Of a DNA stretch of 36,080 bases, positions 30,247 through 36,080 are shown in pieces. The position numbers and the translations under genes were made by a program. The stretch is from Streptomyces sp. S3(2020) (GTDB lineage: Bacteria; Actinomycetota; Actinomycetes; Streptomycetales; Streptomycetaceae). Where the stretch lies: positions 1-36,080 of the forward strand of contig NZ_JABERD010000093.1 in the NCBI RefSeq assembly GCF_013044505.1, written 5' to 3'. The notes beneath the pieces were generated by a model. The model saw nothing but the letters and a program-made list of their open reading frames with translations. It had not been told where the DNA came from and did not search any database. Position 1 is the stretch's first letter. Each line of letters begins with the position of its first letter.

Positions 30247-31086
30247 CTAGGGGAAAGCCAGTGCATTCGGGCCGAGGGGCGGCACCAGCCCCTCGGCCGC
30301 CGCACGTGTGAGGAGCCCGCGCACCGCCGCATAGCCGTCGACGCCGAGATCATGGGTGAACTCGTTGACGTACAGCCCGATGTGCTGGTCGGCGACGGCG
30401 GGGTCCATCTCCTGGGCGTGCTCCATGACGTACGGGCGGGACAGGGCGGGGTCGTCCCACGCGGCGCGTACCGAGCGGCGGACGGAATCGGCCAATGCCG
30501 TCAGCGTCTTCGCGCCGAGCGACCGCTTCGCGATGATCGCGCCCAGCGGGATCGGCAGCCCGGTGGTGTTCTCCCAGTGCTCGCCCATGTCCGCGAGCTT
30601 GTGCAGCCCGTAGTTCTGGTACGTGAAGCGCGCCTCGTGGATGACGAGGCCCGCGTCGACCTTCCCGTCCCGCACGGCGGGCATGATCTCGTGGAACGGC
30701 AGGACGACGATCTCGCCGACGCCGGCCGGCAGGGTGTCCGCGGCCCAGAGGCGGAAGAGGAGATACGCCGTCGACCTCTCGGACGGCACGGCGACCGTAC
30801 GGCCCGTCAGGTCCGTTCCGGCCTCCCGGGTCAGCACCAGCGGCCCGCAGCCCCGCCCCAGCGCGCCGCCGCAGGGCAGCAGCGCGTACTCGTCGAGGAC
30901 ATAGGGCAGCACGGCGTACGACACCTTCAGCACGTCGGACTCACCGCGTTCGGCCATGCCGTTGGTGATGTCGATGTCCGCGAACGTCACGTCGAGCGCG
31001 GGCGCGTCGGGGACGCGGCCGTGGGCGAGGGCGTCGAAGACGAAGGTGTCGTTGGGGCAGGGGGAGTACGCGATCTGAAGCCTCAT
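30247..31086 (-). CDS. mqnD: 1,4-dihydroxy-6-naphthoate synthase MqnD
   Basis: A 279-aa protein of the MqnA/MqnD family, with a periplasmic-binding-protein-like fold. It acts in the futalosine route to menaquinone, converting cyclic de-hypoxanthinyl futalosine to 1,4-dihydroxy-6-naphthoate. Signature segments are AYSPCPNDTFVFDAL (7-21), DITNGMAERGESDVLKVSY and VIHEARFTYQNYGL. The ATG at 31086 overlaps the mqnB stop by 4 nt and has GGAGAC upstream. Coupling to mqnB supports the assignment. Menaquinone is the respiratory quinone of Streptomyces. Confidence 0.95.
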   Translation of the reverse strand: MRLQIAYSPCPNDTFVFDALAHGRVPDAPALDVTFADIDITNGMAERGESDVLKVSYAVLPYVLDEYALLPCGGALGRGCGPLVLTREAGTDLTGRTVAVPSERSTAYLLFRLWAADTLPAGVGEIVVLPFHEIMPAVRDGKVDAGLVIHEARFTYQNYGLHKLADMGEHWENTTGLPIPLGAIIAKRSLGAKTLTALADSVRRSVRAAWDDPALSRPYVMEHAQEMDPAVADQHIGLYVNEFTHDLGVDGYAAVRGLLTRAAAEGLVPPLGPNALAFP

Positions 31087-31721
31087 ACCTGTCTCCAACT
31101 CTCCAGTACGGGCGCGAGCTTCCCGAAGCCGTCGGTCAGTGCGGCGAGGGCGTCCGGAATCCGCCAGGCGGCACGGTCCCGGGGCCCGACCGGATTGGAC
31201 ACGGCCCGCACCTCCAGCACCGGCACCCCGTGCAGGGCGGCGGCCTCGGCGACCCCGAACCCCTCCATGGCCTCGGCGAGGGCGGTCGGGTGGCGTTCCC
31301 GGAGCGCGGCCGCGCGTTCGGCGGTGCCGGTGACCGTGGACACGGTGAGCACGGCTCCGGCGCGGGCTCCGGTGGCGGCCACGGCGTCCCGTACGAGTGC
31401 TTCCGGGGGACGGTGGGTGACGGTCCCGAAGCCCAGTTCGGTGACCGGCACGAAGCCCTCGGCCGTCTCGGCTCCCAGATCGGCCGCGGTGATCTCGTCG
31501 GCGACGACGAGAGAGCCCACGGGGGCGTGGGGCGCGAAACCGCCCGCGATCCCGGCGGAGACGACCAGGCCGTAGGAGGTGCCTGCCAGAGCGGTGGCCG
31601 TGGCGGCCGCGGCGAGCGCGGGACCGACCCCGACGGCGATGACGTCGACCGCCGCCCCTTCACACGCCCGGGCCACCGCGTCCCGTTCGACGGGGACCGC
31701 GGTGGCCACGAGGATGCGCAT
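31083..31721 (-). CDS. mqnB: Futalosine hydrolase MqnB
   Basis: A 212-aa nucleosidase of the MTA/SAH nucleosidase-like fold. MqnB removes hypoxanthine from futalosine to give de-hypoxanthinyl futalosine. Motifs are ILVATAVPVERDAV (3-16), VSAGIAGGF, EAMEGFGVAEAA (catalytic/ribose-binding Glu region) and LEVRAVSNPVGPRD. The ATG at 31721 begins MRILVATAVP as in the family; the longer open frame to 32084 is a shadow of the DUF2771 gene. It overlaps mqnD by 4 nt (ATGA) and follows the DUF2771 gene by 14 bp. Confidence 0.94.
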   Translation of the reverse strand: MRILVATAVPVERDAVARACEGAAVDVIAVGVGPALAAAATATALAGTSYGLVVSAGIAGGFAPHAPVGSLVVADEITAADLGAETAEGFVPVTELGFGTVTHRPPEALVRDAVAATGARAGAVLTVSTVTGTAERAAALRERHPTALAEAMEGFGVAEAAALHGVPVLEVRAVSNPVGPRDRAAWRIPDALAALTDGFGKLAPVLESWRQV

Positions 31722-31735
31722 CGGCGTCGTACGGC

Positions 31736-32236
31736 TTACGCGTTGTCGTTGACGAGCTTGAAGTTCCACACGCCCTTGTACGACTTGCTGACCCCGCTGT
31801 CCGTCTTGTCCTGCTGGACGACGCTGATGTACAGCTGCTTCGGCGCGGCCTGCCCCTGCTGGCTGGCGAAGAGGTCGACGCCCTGGAAGGAGTAGTACGT
31901 CGTCTTGTAGACGTCCGTGACCTGCTGGCCGTTGATCCACAGCGCCCAGCCGGTGTCGGCGATCTCCGGGTCGACGCCGATGCGCAGGGTCTCGCTCTGC
32001 GGGACGTCGATCGAGTCGGTCGCCTTCTTCAGGGCGCACTTGGTGGCCTTCTCCTGGCCCAGGTTGTCGCCGTCCTCCCAGCACTCGGCCTCGGCGCTCA
32101 CCGAGTTCTTGCCGACCGTGACGGTGGCGCGCGGCGTCGGCTTGTCGCAGGCCGACAGGACGAGCAGTCCGGCGGAAACGGCGCCGGCGGCGGCGACAAC
32201 GCGGCGGCGTCGCACAACGGATTGCATCGAGGTCAT
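31736..32236 (-). CDS. DUF2771-type secreted lipoprotein
   Basis: A 166-aa predicted lipoprotein: basic N terminus (RRRRVVAAAG), hydrophobic stretch, lipobox LSAC with Cys30, then a mature domain containing ECWEDGDNLGQEKATKC (possible disulfide), WALWINGQQV and QLYISVVQQD. It matches the actinobacterial DUF2771 family, whose function is unknown. The ATG at 32236 begins MTSMQSV; a second ATG at 32227 is possible. It precedes mqnB by 14 bp, and this neighbour pair is familiar in Streptomyces genomes from memory. Confidence 0.85.
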   Translation of the reverse strand: MTSMQSVVRRRRVVAAAGAVSAGLLVLSACDKPTPRATVTVGKNSVSAEAECWEDGDNLGQEKATKCALKKATDSIDVPQSETLRIGVDPEIADTGWALWINGQQVTDVYKTTYYSFQGVDLFASQQGQAAPKQLYISVVQQDKTDSGVSKSYKGVWNFKLVNDNA

Positions 32237-32297
32237 AGGCGGAAGGCTATCGGGCAGTACCAGCCGTCCCGTTACGCGGGGTGCGGCGTGCCGCGCG

Positions 32298-33731
32298 TCA
32301 GGCGACGCGGGTACGGGGAGTGCCGCCATGACGGGCCGAGCTCAGCAGACCCTTGACCGTCGTCAGCCAGCCCACGGCGACGATCGCGGCGGCCACCGAC
32401 AGGCCCAGGGCGCCGTTGAGGGGCATCACGATGCCGACGGCGCCACCGAACACCCAGGACACCTGGAGCAGGGTCTCCGAGCGCGCGAACGCCGAGGTAC
32501 GGACCTGCTCGGGCACGTCCCGCTGGATCAGCGCGTCCAGGGACAGCTTGGACAGCGCCTGCGCGAACCCGGCGACCGCGGCGAGGACGGCGACCAGGAA
32601 CGCCCCGAAGAAGATCGCGGCGGTGATCGCGACGCCCAGCACGAGCGCGACGACCGTCACGATGATGATCTCCGGCGCCCGCTGGCGCAGCGCCGCCCCG
32701 ACCGACGTACCGAGCGCGTTGCCCACGCCGGCCGAGACGACCACGATGCCGAGCGACACCGCGGCGCTCTCCCCGGACAGCGGGTGCTCGCGCAGCAGGA
32801 ACGCCAGGAAGAAGGTCAGGAACCCGGAGAGGAAGCGCAGACCGGCGTTGGCGCCCAGGGCGTGGGTGACGGCGATGCCGACCGTGCGCAGCCCGGGGCG
32901 TTTGACCGGGTGCCGGTGCGGGCCGTGGAGGTGGTTCTCGTCCGCGGCGAGCAGCGCGATGTCCTCGCCCTTGGCCGAGTCGACCTTCGGCGGCAGGGTG
33001 AAGGACAGGAACGTCCCCACGACGAAGATCACGAAGGCGCCGTAGAGCGGCCAGCGCGGGCCCAGCGACTGGAGCCCCGCCGCGATCGGCGCGGCGATCG
33101 CGGTGGCGAGGAGCCCGCCGAGGGTGACCCGGGAATTGGCCTTCACCAGGGAGAAACGGGGTGGCAGGAGGCGGGGCACGACCGCGCTTCTGACCACGCC
33201 GTACGCCTTGGAGGAGACCAGGACGCCGAGCGCCGCCGGGTACATCTCGATGCTGCCGGTGGCCACCGCCCCGGACAGCACCAGCGCGAGCAGGGCCCGG
33301 GCGAGCATCGCGCCCGCCATCGCGGCGCGGCGGCCGTGCGGCAGCCGGTCCAGGAGCGGTCCGATCACCGGGGCGAGGACGGTGAAGGGCGCCATGGTGA
33401 TCGCGAGGTAGAGGGCGACACGCCCGCGGGCCTCGTCCGTGGGAACCGAGAAGAAGACCGTGGAGGCGAGCGCGACCGTGATCATCACATCGCCCGCGCC
33501 GTTCACACCGTGGAGTTCGATCAGTTTTCCGAGACCGGACTCGCCGGCCCCGTGCGCGTGGGTGGCCTTGCGGATGCCGCGGGCGGGCCCGGTGACCGGG
33601 AAATGCAGGGCGCGGGCGACCGAGCGGAAGGAACCGCGCACCCGGCCCGTGCCGTTGCGTCGGCTGCTCCCCTTGATCCCTTTGGCCCCACCGATCCCGG
33701 TGGCTCCTTGGGGTGTCTTCGCGGCTGCCAC
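32298..33731 (-). CDS. MFS transporter
   Basis: A 477-aa polytopic membrane protein. A basic soluble N terminus (~80 residues, GGAKGIKGSSRRNGTGRVRG) precedes the first hydrophobic segment; the loop GPLLDRLPHGRRAAMAG fits the MFS motif A. A His-rich loop (ENHLHGPHRHPVKRPG) lies mid-protein between the two halves. The substrate is unknown. The start is taken as GTG 33731, with GGGGC upstream; the frame is open much further upstream but that stretch has no coding character. A 37-bp inverted repeat lies 49 bp upstream of this start. Confidence 0.85.
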   Translation of the reverse strand: MAAAKTPQGATGIGGAKGIKGSSRRNGTGRVRGSFRSVARALHFPVTGPARGIRKATHAHGAGESGLGKLIELHGVNGAGDVMITVALASTVFFSVPTDEARGRVALYLAITMAPFTVLAPVIGPLLDRLPHGRRAAMAGAMLARALLALVLSGAVATGSIEMYPAALGVLVSSKAYGVVRSAVVPRLLPPRFSLVKANSRVTLGGLLATAIAAPIAAGLQSLGPRWPLYGAFVIFVVGTFLSFTLPPKVDSAKGEDIALLAADENHLHGPHRHPVKRPGLRTVGIAVTHALGANAGLRFLSGFLTFFLAFLLREHPLSGESAAVSLGIVVVSAGVGNALGTSVGAALRQRAPEIIIVTVVALVLGVAITAAIFFGAFLVAVLAAVAGFAQALSKLSLDALIQRDVPEQVRTSAFARSETLLQVSWVFGGAVGIVMPLNGALGLSVAAAIVAVGWLTTVKGLLSSARHGGTPRTRVA

Positions 33732-34034
33732 GACGTCATAGTGCCCCGACTGAGGCGTTCGTAGTGCGGTTACCGCGCGTATGGCCGCGCATTTACGGAC
33801 TTGCCGTGGCCATACCGAGACCGGTGCGGGGGTGCCAAACGTCCCGTCGGTGTAGGCCGAGCGCACGCGAGCAGGTAGCGTGCGTATCTCAGCCATCTTG
33901 CACAATGGATGGCACAGGTGCGCCCGAGCGTGAGCGGGCGCGGACGTTGACGCGGTCCCCGGGTCCGCTCCGTCCGCCACCCTCGCCCCCGGCGTACGCA
34001 CCTACAGTGACGGCGTAGGAGAGAAGCGATACCT
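33732..34034. promoter_or_regulatory. Divergent intergenic region between MFS and DUF3027 genes
   Basis: A 303-bp non-coding region. It holds a long inverted repeat (33779-33815) on the MFS side. On the DUF3027 side TACAGT (34003-34008) is a possible -10, and AGGAGAG precedes the DUF3027 start. No other feature was recognised. Confidence 0.55.
33779..33815. promoter_or_regulatory. Inverted repeat GTATGGCC/GGCCATAC upstream of MFS gene
   Basis: Perfect 8-bp arms GTATGGCC (33779-33786) and GGCCATAC (33808-33815) are separated by 21 bp, ~50 bp upstream of the MFS start. The symmetry suits a regulator-binding site or a hairpin in the leader RNA. No regulator gene is adjacent. Confidence 0.4.
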
Positions 34035-34961
34035 GTGAGCGCAGCGACCACGCGAAGCCGCACCCCCGACCGCCTGTGCGCCGAGGCCGTCGACCTCGCA
34101 CGCACCGCAGCCGAGGAGGCGGCGGCGCCCGGCGTCGTCGGTGAGCACGCGGGACTCGAGTCCGAGGGCGACCGGGTCGTCACGCACTTCTTCGAGTGCA
34201 AGGAGCTCGGCTACCGGGGCTGGCGCTGGGCGGTCACGGTGGCGCGGGCGTCCCGCGCCAAGGTGGTGACCCTCGACGAGGTCGTCCTCCTCCCCGGCTC
34301 GGACGCACTCCTGGCCCCCGAGTGGGTGCCGTGGAGCGAGCGGCTGCGCCCCGGCGACATGGGTCCCGGCGATCTGCTCCCCACCGACGCGGAGGATCTG
34401 CGTCTGGAACCGGGCTACTCCGGCGAGGACGAGCCGGTGCCGAGCTCCGCGGTCTCCGAGGAGATGGCCGAGCTGGTGGAGGCGGAGGACGCGGAGGTCA
34501 CGGCCGGCACACCGTCGCATCTGCCCATGGCTCCGACCCGGGGTTCGATCGCCTCGGTCGCCGAGGAGCTCGGCATGCGCCGGGCCCGGGTGCTGTCCCG
34601 CTACGGGCTGCACACCGCCGCGGACCGCTGGGACGAGTCGTACGGCGCGAAGACCCCGATGGCCCAGGCGGCCCCCGCGACCTGCGTCAGCTGCGGTTTC
34701 CTCCAGCCGATCGGTGGTTCCCTCGGTCAGGCCTTCGGTGTCTGCGCCAACGAGTTCGCCCCGGCGGACGGCCGTGTGGTCTCCCTGTCGTACGGCTGCG
34801 GTGGTCACTCCGAGGCGGCGGTCATGCCGACGCCCCCGCGTCCGGCGGCCCCCGTGATCGACGAGACGATGGTCGACCCCTTCCCCCTGCGCCCGTCACC
34901 GGACTCCGGCTCGGTCCCGGACACCTCGGACGAGGCAACGGCGGAACTCGGCCACTCGTAG
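34035..34961 (+). CDS. DUF3027 family protein
   Basis: A 308-aa acidic cytoplasmic protein of the actinobacterial DUF3027 family. Conserved blocks are VTHFFECKELGYRGWRW (~50-66), VLLPGSDALLAPEWVPW (~80-96), and a Cys-containing segment CVSCGFLQPIGG...FGVCANEFAP with C-x2-C, plus YGCGGHSEA, which may bind a metal. The GTG at 34035 follows AGGAGAG. Function is unknown. Its neighbour on the right encodes a sacsin-like ATPase, a familiar pairing in Streptomyces (from memory). Confidence 0.88.
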   Translation: MSAATTRSRTPDRLCAEAVDLARTAAEEAAAPGVVGEHAGLESEGDRVVTHFFECKELGYRGWRWAVTVARASRAKVVTLDEVVLLPGSDALLAPEWVPWSERLRPGDMGPGDLLPTDAEDLRLEPGYSGEDEPVPSSAVSEEMAELVEAEDAEVTAGTPSHLPMAPTRGSIASVAEELGMRRARVLSRYGLHTAADRWDESYGAKTPMAQAAPATCVSCGFLQPIGGSLGQAFGVCANEFAPADGRVVSLSYGCGGHSEAAVMPTPPRPAAPVIDETMVDPFPLRPSPDSGSVPDTSDEATAELGHS

Positions 34962-34978
34962 CTTTTCCTCGCGTTTTT

Positions 34979-35083
34979 CAGCCCGTCCGGCGTTTGAGGA
35001 CGAGGCCCGTTCAGGGCCGAAGCGGGGGTCTGGGGGCGGCAGCCCCCAGGGATGGGACGGGTAGGGGCGGCGGGGGCGAGGAA
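34979..35083. repeat. Streptomyces-type intergenic repeat with hairpins
   Basis: The sequence begins cagcccgtccggcgtttgag and ends near gggcggcgggggcgagga. I recall this GC-rich intergenic motif recurring in many Streptomyces genomes. It contains two strong stems: GGCCC-gttca-GGGCC (35004-35018) and CTGGGGGC-ggca-GCCCCCAG (35030-35049). It lies between two genes on the same strand and could end transcription of the DUF3027 gene. Confidence 0.6.
35030..35049 (+). terminator. Strong 8-bp hairpin in the intergenic repeat
   Basis: CTGGGGGC and GCCCCCAG form a perfect 8-bp GC stem around a 4-nt loop, 69 nt after the DUF3027 stop. It has no T-run, as is common for Streptomyces terminators. Confidence 0.5.
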
Positions 35084-35181
35084 ATCGTGGTTCGTTACCC
35101 CGCGGCCACCCCTCTCCCCGAGTTCCCGGTTCGCTTCCTCGCGGTACCTTCGACCCCACGCCGACGAGGAGAGTGTTGAAC

Positions 35182-36080
35182 GTGAGCAAGTTCGTGCGGC
35201 CCGCAGCCGAGGGAGCCGACCCGTTCGGGACCGCCCGTCTCAGGCGGGGGGTGCTCGACACCTGGGCGACCAGCCCCGCCCGGTTCCGTGAGGACGCCAA
35301 CGCCGAGGAGGACCTCGTCCTCGGCGGCTACCGCGACCGACTGGTCGTCGAGCTCGCCCAGAACGCCGCCGACGCCGCCGCCAGGGCCGGCGTACCCGGC
35401 CGGCTCCGGCTCACCCTCCGCGACGGCGTCCTCGTCGCCGCCAACACCGGCGCCCCCCTCGACGCGGCCGGTGTGGAGTCCCTCTCCACCCTGCGGGCGT
35501 CCGCGAAACGCGACACCGCCGCCATCGGCCGCTTCGGCGTCGGTTTCGCCGCCGTCCTCGCCGTGACCGACGAGCCCGCGGTCGTCGGCCGCCACGGCGG
35601 GGTCCGCTGGTCCCTCGCCGAGGGCCGGGACCTGGCCGCCGAGACCGCCCGCCACAGCCCGGGCCTGGGGGACGAGGTCCGGCGGCGTGACGGGCACATC
35701 CCCCTGCTCCGCCTCCCGTTCGCCGCCGAGGGCACCGCCCCCGACCCCTACGACACCGCCGTCATCCTGCCGCTGCGCGACCCGGCCGCCACCGACCTCG
35801 CCGAGCGCCTCCTGAACGCCGTGGACGACGCCCTGCTCCTCGCCCTCCCCGGGCTCGAGGAGGTGGTGATCGAGACGGACACCACCCGGACCCTGCGCCG
35901 CCGCACCGAGGACGCCTTCACCGTCGTGGAGGACTCACGGGAGGGCGTGACCCGGTGGCGGGTCGCCGCCTCGCACGGGCCGCTGACCGCCGACCTCCTC
36001 GCCGACCGTCCCGTCGAGGAGCGGCTGCGGCCGCACTGGTCGGTCACCTGGGCCGTCCCCGCCGACACCGACGGCACCCC
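35182..36080 (+). CDS. Sacsin/Hsp90-like ATP-binding protein (partial at right edge)
   Basis: The open frame runs off the window; 299 complete codons are visible. A GHKL-type ATPase fold is indicated by the N-box helix VVELAQNAADAAARAG (Asn/Asp for Mg-ATP), DGVLVAANTGAPLD and the glycine loop IGRFGVGFAAVLAVTD, as in sacsin N-terminal and Hsp90-like domains. Function may be chaperone-like, but this is inference. The GTG at 35182 (VSKFVRPAAEG) follows GGAGAG with 8-nt spacing; GTG 35173 and TTG 35176 upstream overlap or abut that site. Confidence 0.88.
   Translation, partial: MSKFVRPAAEGADPFGTARLRRGVLDTWATSPARFREDANAEEDLVLGGYRDRLVVELAQNAADAAARAGVPGRLRLTLRDGVLVAANTGAPLDAAGVESLSTLRASAKRDTAAIGRFGVGFAAVLAVTDEPAVVGRHGGVRWSLAEGRDLAAETARHSPGLGDEVRRRDGHIPLLRLPFAAEGTAPDPYDTAVILPLRDPAATDLAERLLNAVDDALLLALPGLEEVVIETDTTRTLRRRTEDAFTVVEDSREGVTRWRVAASHGPLTADLLADRPVEERLRPHWSVTWAVPADTDGT

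Noticed and set aside
1..36080. Search for tRNA, rRNA, CRISPR arrays, insertion sequences and attachment sites
   Set aside because: No cloverleaf-like segment, regular spacer repeat, transposase motif or integrase was seen by eye.

Overview
The window is very GC-rich actinobacterial DNA, most probably a Streptomyces chromosome. GTG and TTG starts, 4-nt ATGA/GTGA overlaps, rare TTA codons, a futalosine-type menaquinone pathway pair (mqnD/mqnB), and DUF3027 and DUF2771 family genes all fit that genus. No tRNA, rRNA, CRISPR array or transposase was recognised.

Positions 2-559 hold the 3' end of an unrecognised gene. Positions 614-23683 hold a hybrid NRPS/PKS-like biosynthetic gene cluster that I cannot match to a known product. 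A leftward operon (17119 down to 614) encodes, in transcription order: an A-PCP loading protein; a KS/degenerate-AT/PCP/C protein; a (half C)-A-PCP-E protein; a short MbtH-like protein; a type II thioesterase; an ATP-grasp ligase; a PCP-C didomain; an SHMT-family PLP enzyme; and an aminotransferase of the dihydroxyphenylglycine-transaminase type. A divergent rightward operon (17614-23683) encodes a double-hotdog protein, a second A-PCP with a valine-like specificity code, a P450, a thioesterase whose nucleophile position is Cys, and an MFS exporter. The A-PCP/P450/TE trio resembles the NovH/NovI and NikP1/NikQ/NikP2 arrangement, in which an amino acid is beta-hydroxylated while bound to a carrier protein. 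The leftward set looks like a short assembly line whose building blocks are supplied or joined by the SHMT, aminotransferase and ATP-grasp enzymes.

The 494-bp divergent control region carries three CGATGGA heptamers at 11-bp spacing, the geometry of SARP activator sites, plus a separate inverted repeat. Four cluster genes carry a TTA codon, so production is probably bldA-dependent. No pathway regulator lies in the window.

From about 23,700 onward the content is ordinary core-genome genes: a candidate 23-codon small ORF, rsgA, a large helicase-associated (XPB-like) protein, a membrane protein, a HAD phosphatase, a small membrane protein, a cold-shock protein, mqnD and mqnB, a DUF2771 lipoprotein, an MFS transporter, a DUF3027 protein, an intergenic repeat with strong hairpins, and the start of a sacsin/Hsp90-like ATPase that runs off the right edge.

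The most unusual features are concentrated in the cluster: several catalytic domains deviate at key residues (AT, epimerase, MbtH, SHMT, Cys-thioesterase). This suggests a rewired assembly line rather than a textbook one.
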